From Carnobacteriaceae bacterium zg-C25 (GTDB taxonomy: Bacteria > Bacillota > Bacilli > Lactobacillales > Aerococcaceae): 64,000 bases of DNA. The translations under genes and the position numbers were made by a program. Below the pieces are notes generated by a model. That model had not been told where the DNA came from. It saw only the letters and a program-made list of their open reading frames with translations, and did not search any database. Location of the stretch: NCBI GenBank assembly GCA_017945845.1, contig CP072828.1:1178001-1242000 (forward strand). The letters run 5' to 3'. Numbering within the stretch: the stretch's first letter is position 1; the number at the start of each line of letters is the position of its first letter. This document shows positions 37,607 through 54,827 of the stretch, in pieces.

Positions 37607-38273
37607 AGTTCTCTTTTATTGCCCAATCGATCGGTTGTTGATTAGACGCTATTAAATAATGATTAACGGTAGAATAAGGGCGACTACCAAAAAATCCACG
37701 ATAGCTTGATAAGGGACTAGGGTGCGGCGATTGCACAATATAATGCTTTGAATTTGTAATGAGCGTTTGTTTTTTCTGTGCTTGTGCACCCCACAACACA
37801 AACACAATCGAACGTTCTTGCTCATTTAACAAACGAATCGCATTATCCGTAAACGTCTCCCAACCTAAGTTTTTGTGACTGTTCGCCTTGCCTTCATCCA
37901 CGCTCAAGACGGTATTCAACAAAAGCACCCCTTGTTTTGCCCAATGCGTTAAATCGCCATGCGTTGACACATCGCAACCAATATCATCGGCCAATTCGAT
38001 AAACATATTGCGTAAAGAAGGGGGCAACTTAACGCCTTTATTCACTGAAAAACTTAATCCATTGGCTTGTCCTTTTTGATGATATGGATCTTGCCCAAGA
38101 ATCACCACTTTAACCTGTTCTAGCGGCGTCATGTCAAAAGCGTTAAACAGTTGATTTTCAGGGGGAAAAACATTCCCGAGTATTCGTCGCTGATTGACTT
38201 CATGCATTAATTTCACATAGTAGGGTTGCAGACGTTCCTGTTCGATAAACGCTTGCCAATTATGAATCATCAT
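37605..38273 (-). CDS. ung: Uracil-DNA glycosylase
   Basis: Family-1 UDG (222 residues) removes uracil from DNA to start base-excision repair. The catalytic water-activating motif is VVILGQDPYHQKGQANGLSFS near 62-82 and the minor-groove intercalation loop is HPSPLSSYRGFFG near 185. AAGGAG precedes the ATG. Its stop codon overlaps the tandem terminator repeat. It is downstream of the EIIA gene but separated by a hairpin. Confidence 0.97.
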   Translation of the reverse strand: MMIHNWQAFIEQERLQPYYVKLMHEVNQRRILGNVFPPENQLFNAFDMTPLEQVKVVILGQDPYHQKGQANGLSFSVNKGVKLPPSLRNMFIELADDIGCDVSTHGDLTHWAKQGVLLLNTVLSVDEGKANSHKNLGWETFTDNAIRLLNEQERSIVFVLWGAQAQKKQTLITNSKHYIVQSPHPSPLSSYRGFFGSRPYSTVNHYLIASNQQPIDWAIKEN

Positions 38274-38293
38274 AGTATCTCCTTTTTAACACT

Positions 38294-38326
38294 AAAGACA
38301 ACGCATGTTTTTCACACGTTGTCTTT
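38294..38326 (-). terminator. Hairpin between the EIIA gene and ung
   Basis: AAAGACAACG pairs with CGTTGTCTTT around 13 bases. It begins 5 bp after the EIIA stop. The T-run is short, so some read-through into ung is possible. Confidence 0.65.
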
Positions 38327-38330
38327 ATTT

Positions 38331-38822
38331 TTATTTTTCAATTGTCAATAATTCATCACCAGAAACGACTTGTTGTGAAAGTGTTGATTTCACATCAACA
38401 AAATTAGCTGTGTTTGTGACAACCACTGGCGTTACGGTTGAATACCCTGATGATTTAACAAATTCTAAATCTACCGTAATTAATTTTTGACCAACAGAAA
38501 CGGTATCTCCTTCTTTAACGTGTGCCGTAAAACCTTCTCCATTCAATTGAACCGTATCCATTCCAATATGAATTAACACTTCAATCCCACTTTGTGACGT
38601 CAAGCCTACAGCGTGTCCAGTTGGAAAAATAGTCGTTACCGTCCCATTAACCGGAGAAACGACTTCTTTAGAACTTGGGTCAATGGCAATCCCTTTTCCT
38701 AACAATAACCCAGAAAATACTGGATCGTTCACATCACTTAGCGGTACTACACGTCCACTTAGTGGTGATTTTACGGTAAAGTCATTGCTACTATCATTTT
38801 TCTTTTTAAATAAATTAAACAT
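38331..38822 (-). CDS. Stand-alone PTS EIIA, glucose/beta-glucoside type
   Basis: A 163-residue Crr-like EIIA that carries phosphate from HPr to an EIIB. After a basic leader (MFNLFKKKN) it has the PTS_EIIA_1 domain; the phospho-histidine is in [17 protein letters not shown]. It is strikingly similar to the EIIA end of BglP at 50805 (shared [27 protein letters not shown] and [14 protein letters not shown]), so it probably arose from it or a close relative. It may serve EIIBC permeases without their own EIIA. Confidence 0.92.
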   Translation of the reverse strand: MFNLFKKKNDSSNDFTVKSPLSGRVVPLSDVNDPVFSGLLLGKGIAIDPSSKEVVSPVNGTVTTIFPTGHAVGLTSQSGIEVLIHIGMDTVQLNGEGFTAHVKEGDTVSVGQKLITVDLEFVKSSGYSTVTPVVVTNTANFVDVKSTLSQQVVSGDELLTIEK

Positions 38823-38825
38823 TGT

Positions 38826-38875
38826 TATCCCCCCTTATTTAAGGGTATCATAACAAGTTCAAATAAAAACTGCAA
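38826..38875 (-). promoter_or_regulatory. EIIA promoter and hairpin-embedded ribosome site
   Basis: Minus-strand TTGCAG (38870-38875), 17-bp spacer, TATGAT (38847-38852). The short leader holds CCCTTA-AA-TAAGGG, whose 3' arm runs into the GGGGGG ribosome site, so folding could mask initiation. Confidence 0.6.
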
Positions 38876-38890
38876 GAACTGTGATATAAA

Positions 38891-39502
38891 TTATCTTTCT
38901 AAAATGTCATATTTCACATTGGCATTTAAAACATCAATTAATTCAATAAAATAAAATTGACCATCTTCATACTCTAAATGCATCACACAACAATTTGGAT
39001 ATGGCGGTTTAGGGATACGATCAATATTAGCCGTTAAAGCAAACGCCCACATCGCACCACCGTGTGATACGGCTAAAATCGTATCGCCTTTACTTTGAGC
39101 AATTTCACATAACGCACGTTCCATACGTTCCCCAACGCTTTGACGAGATTCCCCACCAAAAGCCACTAAACTATCTTCATACGACAATTTTTTCGGATCA
39201 CGAACACCATTTTTTAAATGTTCGGGATATGCTTCAAATACGCCAAAATCCCACTCTTTCAACCCTTTTAATCGCGTATACGGCATACCGCCACTCATAA
39301 TTTCTGCCGTATCACAAGCACGCTCTTGCGTTGAACTATATACCGCATCAAAGGTAATTCCTTTTTCAATAAAAAAATCTCTTACTTTTTGCGCTTGTTC
39401 AATACCTAAAGGCGTCAACGGCGAATCACTCGAACCTTGCGTGCGATTTTCAACATTAAAAATCGTCTGCCCGTGTCGCGTCAAATAAATCGTCTTTCTC
39501 AT
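38891..39502 (-). CDS. Histidine phosphatase family protein
   Basis: A 203-residue phosphoglycerate-mutase-like phosphatase. Start ATG 39502 has AGGAGG seven bases upstream, which is better than the ATG at 39508. The catalytic histidine is in TIYLTRHGQTIFN, a second conserved Arg in STQERACDTAEIM, the acid Glu in LKEWDFGVFEAYPE, and the second His in AVSHGGAMWAF. Substrates of such enzymes range from sugar phosphates to nucleotides. It lies at the end of a unit with the upstream HAD phosphatase (39544), whose end abuts it. Confidence 0.88.
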   Translation of the reverse strand: MRKTIYLTRHGQTIFNVENRTQGSSDSPLTPLGIEQAQKVRDFFIEKGITFDAVYSSTQERACDTAEIMSGGMPYTRLKGLKEWDFGVFEAYPEHLKNGVRDPKKLSYEDSLVAFGGESRQSVGERMERALCEIAQSKGDTILAVSHGGAMWAFALTANIDRIPKPPYPNCCVMHLEYEDGQFYFIELIDVLNANVKYDILER

Positions 39503-39543
39503 CTTCATTCCTCCTATACGCTGAATTGTGGTGTTTACGCACC

Positions 39544-40368
39544 TCAAATTAAATTAAAATGCTGAAACGCATTGTAAATACCATTATCATCTACGGCATC
39601 GGTAATGTAATCTGCTGCCGCTTTAGCTTCATCACCGCCACTAGCTACAGCAACGGCAACTTCACAAATGTCAAACATTGGAATATCAATTTTTGCATCT
39701 CCAAATGCAAACGTATCTTTAATATCCGCTTTTAAAAAATCTAATAATTTATAAATCGCCACTGCCTTATCAATCCCTTTGACACCCAAATCTCCAAACA
39801 ACGCAATTTCTCCAGCGCCACCCCACGTATTAGCGACTAAATCAGTGAATATTGCTTTTGAGTCTAAATGGTCTTGATAAGTGCTTAAAATAAAACTAAT
39901 TTTATTCACATCATCACGATAAAGGTTTGTTTCATCATAAATCATTCCGTGAATCTCATGCACTTCTTTCGGTTGTCTACCTTTACGACGTTCGTATTCA
40001 CGCATGACAGGTTGCGATTTTTCTTTAAAGTTTTCACTGGCATATAAGCCACTATTGGCTTCAAGGTAAAACTCTAAACCACGCTCATGTAACCAATCGA
40101 CAACGCGTTGGCATTGTTCCTTTGTTAACGTTTGGTGAAAAAGCACTTTGCCATGATGTTCAATATAACTACCATTCCCGCCAATCATGCCATCAATCCC
40201 CATATTCCAAATACGATCCGGCATTTCAGCACGACTTCGTCCGGTACAAGCGTAGACCTTATGCCCATTTTGACGTGCCAATTTAATGGCTTTACCCGTA
40301 GATTCTGGAATTTCACCAGAATAATTGGTCATCGTTCCATCAACATCTAAAAATAAAATTTTACTCAA
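39544..40368 (-). CDS. Cof-type HAD-IIB phosphatase
   Basis: A 274-residue HAD hydrolase with motif I LFLDVDGTM, motif II ACTGRSRAEMP, a C2 cap (about 85-190) and motif IV FGDAKIDIPMFD; the conserved Lys is in GVKGIDKAVAIY. It lies next to GH1 genes in a sugar island, so a sugar phosphate substrate is plausible but unproven. It shares a transcript direction with GH1 gene 40435 upstream, 66 bp away, and with the histidine phosphatase downstream. Confidence 0.9.
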   Translation of the reverse strand: MSKILFLDVDGTMTNYSGEIPESTGKAIKLARQNGHKVYACTGRSRAEMPDRIWNMGIDGMIGGNGSYIEHHGKVLFHQTLTKEQCQRVVDWLHERGLEFYLEANSGLYASENFKEKSQPVMREYERRKGRQPKEVHEIHGMIYDETNLYRDDVNKISFILSTYQDHLDSKAIFTDLVANTWGGAGEIALFGDLGVKGIDKAVAIYKLLDFLKADIKDTFAFGDAKIDIPMFDICEVAVAVASGGDEAKAAADYITDAVDDNGIYNAFQHFNLI

Positions 40369-40434
40369 TTTTCATGTCCTCCTACACAACAACAAATTGG
40401 GTAATCAAATCTTTTTAGTTCCTTTTGAACGCTT

Positions 40435-41934
<1,500 letters not shown>

Positions 41935-41968
41935 TTATCTCCTTTAATCTGTTTTAATATATAGTTAG

Positions 41969-41981
41969 TGTAACGCTTACA
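41969..41981 (-). promoter_or_regulatory. cre-like palindrome upstream of GH1 paralogue 1
   Basis: TGTAAGCGTTACA on the minus strand is a near-palindrome related to CcpA sites but one base shorter than the consensus, 38 bp before the start codon. Confidence 0.4.
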
Positions 41982-42015
41982 GTCTGTTTTTTCTTGTTGT
42001 TTTGTATTAAAAAAT

Positions 42016-42055
42016 AATACTATTCTATTGTTTAACAAACAAATAGAATAGTATT
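42016..42055. promoter_or_regulatory. Palindromic pair of the 17-bp AraC-box candidate
   Basis: ATACTATTCTATTGTTT (42017-42033) and its inverted copy AAACAAATAGAATAGTAT (42037-42054, one extra A) are separated by 3 bp. The same 17 bp occur at 49857 beside araC. The near arm lies 86 bp upstream of GH1 paralogue 1. Confidence 0.7.
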
Positions 42056-42078
42056 ATGATGATTTTATAGTTGTATTA

Positions 42079-42114
42079 TTTTTAAGGTTGATGGTATTCG
42101 CCATAAAGTTTAAC
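42079..42114. repeat. Diverged copy of the dispersed palindrome
   Basis: TTTTTAAGGTTGATGG, TATTC, then GCCATAAAGTTTAAC: clearly related to the copies at 6270 and 57474, but the right arm has decayed. No gene is seen in 41932-42229. Confidence 0.55.
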
Positions 42115-42229
42115 TCCATTAAAGAACGGGTCTATCAGACATTCTATAAGTCTTATTTTTTTGACTTTATACACATCACAAAACAAATTCGCCAATCATA
42201 AATAACACATCTGCTTAAAGGTGCACAAA

Positions 42230-45232
<3,003 letters not shown>

Positions 45233-45262
45233 TTATATTTTACTATTACATAGTAAACGAAA

Positions 45263-45341
45263 AAAACGACCATTTCTTATATTTTCATATGAAAAACCGA
45301 TACTATACTCTGTTTATACCATGAAAAATAAGGGTCGTTTT
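45263..45341. terminator. Long inverted repeat between capA-like gene and GH1 paralogue 3, containing an AraC-box candidate
   Basis: AAAACGACC (45263-45271) pairs with GGTCGTTTT (45333-45341), and similarity of the arms continues inward (CTTAT, TTTTCAT). It can end transcription from the capA-like gene. Its loop carries ATACTATACTCTGTTT (45300-45315), a variant of the 17-bp motif. Confidence 0.6.
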
Positions 45342-45377
45342 ATTGATTATGTTTTAATATCTATGTCATTTTTTAAT

Positions 45378-46589
45378 CTATTCATCAAGCAATTGTAATC
45401 CCGATGAACTAAACACTGTTTTCATTTGATTTTTAATCCATTCGTAATTAAAGTCTGCATTATATATCGCTTGAGTGTGTTTAGCGGCCATTTCTTGATT
45501 ATAGTCTTTTAAAGGCACCAATTGATAATTCGTATCGCCTTTTTCAAAATGATTGACAATAGGAATGATTTTTACATTTTCAAACTGGTAACGACTGTCT
45601 TTTTTGACAATATCCAGATTCACTAACGCACCAATGTGATACAGCACTTGGAAATCTGGCGTTGCACGACTGACTTGAACATCTGATGAAACGGTATTAC
45701 CAAGTGAATAAAAAACTAAGGTGTGATACCCGTTGGCATTCGTTTTTTGTTCTGCTTTTTGAACGGTATGCGGATGATTTCCAATAACTAAATCAACTTC
45801 TTGTTCATTTAAAAATGTAGCCACTTCTTTTTGTGTTTCAGTCAACTCATATGTGAATTCCGTACCCCAGTGCATCGCAACAAACACTAAATCGGATTGC
45901 GCTTTTGCTTTTTTAATGTCTGCTTTTAATTTTTCTCGATGCGCTGCATCAAAGGTTAAATTTTCTGATAAAAAGTATGAGACATGATTTCCCTCAATTC
46001 TAGGTACATTCGTATCATACGTATAGGCTAAAATTGCTATTTTAATACCTTTAACATCAACAACTTTGATTTTATCAGCGTCATCCGCATTACGATACGC
46101 TCCAGTATGTGCAATACCTGCTTCATCTAAAAATTGCAACGTATTATTTAACCCTTTTAAGCCCATATCTAACGTATGGTTGTTAGCTAATGTTGCAAAA
46201 TTGATACCGATACTTGGTAATTGTTGTGCAATTTGTTTTGGTGCATTAAACGTAAACTCCGTTCCAGAAATGCCCAATTCTTCACCACCGATAGGCACTT
46301 CATGGTTTGCTATTGTCAAATCAGATTGCAAATACGGTTTAACTTTATCAAAGTAAGTACCAAATTGATAATGATCCATCCAATCGTAAAGCCCTTGCTC
46401 CCACAAAAAATCACCTGTTAAAGCAACCCGAACACGTTCATTAGGTTGAGTTGTTTCAGCGGTCGTATTTGGTGTCGTTGTTGGAGGTGTCGTTTGCATT
46501 AAACCAAAAATACAAACTAAGTAGATAATCAATAGAACAACAGCAACCCCTATTTTATTTTTCGAATCAACATGCACTCTTCTTTTCAT
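45378..46589 (-). CDS. CapA-family (poly-gamma-glutamate capsule type) surface metallophosphatase-like protein
   Basis: From ATG 46589 (AAAGGAG upstream) the protein has 403 residues: a basic start, one membrane anchor (about 15-35), then a PGA_cap/CapA calcineurin-like domain. Motifs: ALTGDFLWEQG, IANHEVPIGG, FATLANNHTLDMG, VAMHWGTEF and LVIGNHPHTVQ, with the metal-binding His/Asp pattern of the family. CapA proteins take part in poly-gamma-glutamate export or act as uncharacterised surface hydrolases. No capBC partners are nearby, so capsule synthesis is not implied. Its leader has riboswitch-like architecture. Confidence 0.87.
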   Translation of the reverse strand: MKRRVHVDSKNKIGVAVVLLIIYLVCIFGLMQTTPPTTTPNTTAETTQPNERVRVALTGDFLWEQGLYDWMDHYQFGTYFDKVKPYLQSDLTIANHEVPIGGEELGISGTEFTFNAPKQIAQQLPSIGINFATLANNHTLDMGLKGLNNTLQFLDEAGIAHTGAYRNADDADKIKVVDVKGIKIAILAYTYDTNVPRIEGNHVSYFLSENLTFDAAHREKLKADIKKAKAQSDLVFVAMHWGTEFTYELTETQKEVATFLNEQEVDLVIGNHPHTVQKAEQKTNANGYHTLVFYSLGNTVSSDVQVSRATPDFQVLYHIGALVNLDIVKKDSRYQFENVKIIPIVNHFEKGDTNYQLVPLKDYNQEMAAKHTQAIYNADFNYEWIKNQMKTVFSSSGLQLLDE

Positions 46590-46788
46590 ATCTTCTCCTT
46601 TACAACTTAAACCCATCACACATCAAACTACTTTGAATAAAAAGCGACTCACACCTTGTGAGCCGCTTTTAGTCGGTTAATTTTGGCCTCTATCACAGAT
46701 TTATTTTACTTTAAAATTTGCAGTAGATGCCCCTTGAGCCGATGACTCATTACAAAATCATTATATCGGCAAATAGTTGTTTTTACAA
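46590..46788 (-). promoter_or_regulatory. Structured leader with own promoter and internal terminator before the CapA gene (riboswitch or sRNA candidate)
   Basis: A strong minus-strand promoter, TTGTAA (46783-46788), 17 bp, TATAAT (46760-46765), starts a transcript near 46753. About 80 nt can fold (GGCTC with GAGGCC, TCTA with TAGA, ATTTTA-AAG-TAAAAT) and end at an intrinsic terminator, AAAAGCG-A-CTCACA / TGTGAG-C-CGCTTTT (46640-46670) plus T-run. The CapA start follows 50 bp later. CGGCTC near 46738 could pair with GAGTCG of the terminator arm as antiterminator. It matches no riboswitch class I recognise. Confidence 0.6.
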
Positions 46789-46803
46789 GAAATACATAGT
46801 ACC

Positions 46804-48267
<1,464 letters not shown>

Positions 48268-48361
48268 TCATTTCACCAATTATACCAACAACACACATAC
48301 ATCGTATCGCATTGTCGTCTATTCTCATCTTCAATATAAAGTTCGTTTCATTACACTACTT

Positions 48362-49774
<1,413 letters not shown>

Positions 49775-49809
49775 TTATTTATACCTCTTTCATTTTTTGC
49801 ACCTATATG

Positions 49810-49873
49810 ATACTATTCTTTTTTATAAAATACTGTTACAATACTCTTAACATCTTATACTATTCTATTGTTT
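49810..49873. promoter_or_regulatory. araC / GH1 divergent promoter region with two AraC-box candidates
   Basis: ATACTATTCTATTGTTT (49857-49873) is identical to the motif at 42017; ATACTATTCTT (49810-49820) is a shorter copy. The first abuts the GGAGG ribosome site of araC, suggesting autorepression as well as control of GH1 paralogue 5. Confidence 0.7.
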
Positions 49874-49883
49874 GGAGGTTACT

Positions 49884-50783
49884 GTGAGTACATACAATTT
49901 GCGTGAACACATTGAATATCACCACTCCCTATTACCTTATTCGTATTCCAAAATTGAAATGCGAAACGGAAAACCCGATGTTTTATTTCATTGGCATCCC
50001 GAATGTGAATTTATCTTTGTCGAAAAAGGCTCTGCACGTTTTCATATTGACAATCACATCTTTTATAGTAATGCAGGCGACATTATTTTAATTCACCCGA
50101 ATGCATTGCACTCTATTCACCCAGTTGATGATAAAACACCACATGTTTATCAATCGTTTAACGTCCATTTAGATTTAATCGGCTTATCCATTGATGATTA
50201 CAGTGGTATTCGCTATTTAAAAACACTTCAAAACGGACTAACCGAATTTATTGTGCATATTCGCCCAACACACCCAGCGTATGTGATGTTGTATAAAACG
50301 TTGCACAAGATATTTGCGTGTATCGAACATAAAGAACCGTTCCATTCATTGCTTCTCAAATCTTTAGTCAATGAATTGTTTTATCACATTTATTCGTCAT
50401 CACTCACACAAACACGTGCTGAACATCCCGACGCCTATCGCCGTGAAGAAAAAATCCGATTAGTCATCGACTATATGAACAAACATTTTGATGAACCGTT
50501 AACGATTGATACGTTGTCTCAAGTCTGTGGATATAGCCAGTCACATTTTATGAATTTTTTCAAGCAAAATGTTGGTGTCAGTGCCATTGATTACCTCATT
50601 CAAACCCGTTTAAAACATGTCGTCACACGATTAAAAGATAGTAACGACTCAATATTAACCATCGCAACAGAATGCGGTTTTTCAAATTTAGCACATTTCA
50701 ATCGACAATTTAAAAAATTGTTCAATTGTTCTCCAAGAATGTATCGCAAATTGCATCATCAACAAACAAAGGAGTTGGACTAA
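49884..50783 (+). CDS. AraC-family regulator of the beta-glucoside island
   Basis: The start is GTG 49884, with GGAGG five bases before it; 299 residues. An N-terminal cupin sensor (HWHPECEFIFVEKGSARFHI and GDIILIHPNALHSI near 35-85) presumably binds a sugar. The C-terminal DNA-binding domain has two helix-turn-helix units (about 195-295: LTIDTLSQVCGYSQSHFMNF and ILTIATECGFSNLAHFNRQF). It sits between the GH1 genes and bglP-licT. Likely an activator of GH1 genes through the 17-bp motif; ligand unknown. Confidence 0.93.
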   Translation: MSTYNLREHIEYHHSLLPYSYSKIEMRNGKPDVLFHWHPECEFIFVEKGSARFHIDNHIFYSNAGDIILIHPNALHSIHPVDDKTPHVYQSFNVHLDLIGLSIDDYSGIRYLKTLQNGLTEFIVHIRPTHPAYVMLYKTLHKIFACIEHKEPFHSLLLKSLVNELFYHIYSSSLTQTRAEHPDAYRREEKIRLVIDYMNKHFDEPLTIDTLSQVCGYSQSHFMNFFKQNVGVSAIDYLIQTRLKHVVTRLKDSNDSILTIATECGFSNLAHFNRQFKKLFNCSPRMYRKLHHQQTKELD

Positions 50784-50798
50784 GTCCAACTCCTTTTT
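50768..50798. terminator. Bidirectional terminator with the araC stop codon in its loop
   Basis: AAAGGAGTTGGAC / GTCCAACTCCTTT, a perfect 13-bp stem, with loop TAA that is the araC stop codon (50781-50783), then TTTTT. It also serves bglP from the other side. Confidence 0.9.
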
Positions 50799-50804
50799 AA
50801 CGTC

Positions 50805-52847
<2,043 letters not shown>

Positions 52848-52860
52848 TATGTTGGATTGG

Positions 52861-53688
52861 TTATTTATTCATTAATTTTTGGATGTGAATGGTCAAGTAA
52901 ACTTGTTCATCACGTCCCATTGCAAAGTGATGTGCTTCTTCGGCATACACTTTGATTTTATCCGTACACGCAAACGCCTCGGGGTAGTTCGCACGTACTT
53001 GTTCAAACAAGAATGAATCATTCGTTCCTTGCATCGTTTTGGTTACGATACGTTGTGCAAAATATTGTAAATGTGTTGTAAAGCGATTGTATGATACATC
53101 ACTTTCATCTAATTCCCGACCATAATGTAGTCGTACCACATCCATAATTTCTTGTACAATGCGCGTAATTTGAACGGTGCGTTCTAATAACGGTCCATCC
53201 TTTTCAGCATTCACAATATGTAATGCAATTGCCGTCGCTTCGCTTTCATCCAACGTCACATTTAAACGCTCTTTCACAAGCGCAAGTGCTTGTCTGCCGA
53301 GTTCATGTTCAACGGGATAAAATTTTTTCACTTCATAGGAAAGTGGATTTTTAACGACTAGTCCTTTTTTCACTCTTTCAAACGCAAATTTTAAGTGATC
53401 TGCCAAAGTAATGTAGAGATTTGACTGAAATGATTCTTGCAAAGTCGCCTCTGCTAATTTAATAATAGCTAATACAACATCAATCTCTTCTTCGGGCATG
53501 TCCACATACACTTGCGAAATCATTGCGGTGTCGTTATCTTGTAAAACAAATGTTTTTTCAATTAACGCGGCATCTAGTTCATCGCCGACTTTCTTTTGAA
53601 AGCCAATACCTTTTCCCATGACAACAATTTCTTGTTGATTGGACAGCGCTAACACAATATTATTGTTAAACACTTTTTGAATCTGCAT
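52861..53688 (-). CDS. licT: BglG/LicT-family transcription antiterminator
   Basis: A 275-residue RNA-binding antiterminator. The N-terminal CAT domain (1-55: VFNNNIVLALSNQQEIVVMG) binds the RAT hairpin. PRD1 (about 65-170) and PRD2 (about 172-275) carry phosphorylatable histidines, for example in FKFAF/ADHLKFAF, ATAIALHIVNAE and FTTHLQYFAQRI. Phosphorylation by BglP without substrate turns it off; by HPr turns it on. It lies upstream of bglP, and its own leader also has a RAT, so it is autoregulated. Confidence 0.95.
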   Translation of the reverse strand: MQIQKVFNNNIVLALSNQQEIVVMGKGIGFQKKVGDELDAALIEKTFVLQDNDTAMISQVYVDMPEEEIDVVLAIIKLAEATLQESFQSNLYITLADHLKFAFERVKKGLVVKNPLSYEVKKFYPVEHELGRQALALVKERLNVTLDESEATAIALHIVNAEKDGPLLERTVQITRIVQEIMDVVRLHYGRELDESDVSYNRFTTHLQYFAQRIVTKTMQGTNDSFLFEQVRANYPEAFACTDKIKVYAEEAHHFAMGRDEQVYLTIHIQKLMNK

Positions 53689-53730
53689 AGGTGTTCTCCT
53701 TTCACAATTTACACTGCAAAAATAAAAAAT

Positions 53731-53860
53731 ACCTAAACAGATACCAAAAGAAGTTACTTTCGTAAGTCCCCCTCGTATCTATTTAGGTCTTGCCTGCCAC
53801 CCAGTAACAATCCTTATGTGGTTATATTACCACATAAAAAATAAAATGCAAGCGTTTTAT
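53731..53860 (-). promoter_or_regulatory. licT promoter with cre site and RAT/terminator leader
   Basis: TTGCAT (53846-53851), 16 bp, TAATAT (53824-53829) on the minus strand. ATGCAAGCGTTTTAT on the plus strand (53846-53860) matches WTGNAANCGNWNNCW with one mismatch and covers the -35 box, predicting CcpA repression. The leader has RAT GGATTGTTACTGGGTGGCAG (53785-53813) and terminator ACCTAAACAGATAC / GTATCTATTTAGGT (53731-53788). Confidence 0.88.
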
Positions 53861-53910
53861 AAAAATTTTTTTGCAAAAATTTATACCACCCATTACTGAG
53901 TGGTATATCG

Positions 53911-54747
53911 CTATTTTTTATATTGTTGTAACGCCTCTTCACCATGTTCTAGTAACTCATCTAACAACTTTAACACGCTTTGTTCGTTGTTTGTACCAAT
54001 TTGGTACGTACAGAATTCACTTAACTGTGGATCGGCATTGCCCATCGCGACACTAATACCTACGCTTTTCATCATGGATACATCGTTTAAACTATCGCCA
54101 AAAGCAATGCATTCTTGTGGGTGAATACCAAACTGTTGTTGTAAATATATAATGGCAGAGCCTTTTCCACCACCGACACGAAAAATATCCAGCCACTGCT
54201 CACCACTCGTTACAGCGTTTAACTCGGGGAAACGTTTCACAAGTTTTTGAGCAAAGTCTTTTGTATGTTCGAGCGTCCCTCTAAAGTAGACGGCAACATT
54301 TAATAGTGGTGCATCAAGTGGTAAGTCCTCAATAGTCGATAACTCTGTTACAGAAACGTTATAGCGATAAAACGCATCAAGTGCATCTTCTGGATTATTG
54401 GGGCAAATGTAATTGGTTTGCGTGCTATTAATGATGGGATAATACCCTTCTTGTGTCATTAAAAATTGTACCAAATCAATTACGGTTGTACGCTCAATAC
54501 CGTGAACTTTTATGAGATTATCCCGATATTGAATGTGATTGCCGTTATCTCCTGCAAAAATAATATGTTTTTTATCCTCATCGTCAAACGATGTTTCTAA
54601 TTTGCTCACGCCATTGCCACTGGCAACAACAAATCGAACATGGCGTTCTTTTAAACGCGAAAATACTTTTTTAAACAATGGCACATCGTATGTTTTATCG
54701 TCTTTCAAAAAAGTGGCATCCATGTCCACCGCAACTAATCGTATCAT
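53911..54747 (-). CDS. Cof-type HAD-IIB phosphatase
   Basis: A 278-residue HAD hydrolase: motif I VAVDMDATFL (Thr-Phe variant of the usual Gly-Thr after the second Asp), motif II VASGNGVSKL, cap about 85-185, Lys in GGGKGSAIIYLQ, motif IV FGDSLNDVSMMKS. The DMDAT loop in place of DxDGT is typical of a YidA/YkrA-like subset. It is divergent from dedA with a shared 80-bp promoter region. Substrate unknown. Confidence 0.9.
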   Translation of the reverse strand: MIRLVAVDMDATFLKDDKTYDVPLFKKVFSRLKERHVRFVVASGNGVSKLETSFDDEDKKHIIFAGDNGNHIQYRDNLIKVHGIERTTVIDLVQFLMTQEGYYPIINSTQTNYICPNNPEDALDAFYRYNVSVTELSTIEDLPLDAPLLNVAVYFRGTLEHTKDFAQKLVKRFPELNAVTSGEQWLDIFRVGGGKGSAIIYLQQQFGIHPQECIAFGDSLNDVSMMKSVGISVAMGNADPQLSEFCTYQIGTNNEQSVLKLLDELLEHGEEALQQYKK

Positions 54748-54827
54748 CTAATTTCTCCTTTAGCCTGATAGCATCTTTCGCCATTTTAATGTATAATGCC
54801 TATTATGTCTAGAATAAGGAGGTTGCT

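Noticed and set aside
53911-54747. HAD protein as a member of the AraC/LicT regulon
   Set aside because: No RAT, cre or 17-bp motif is visible at its promoter; nearness alone is not enough.
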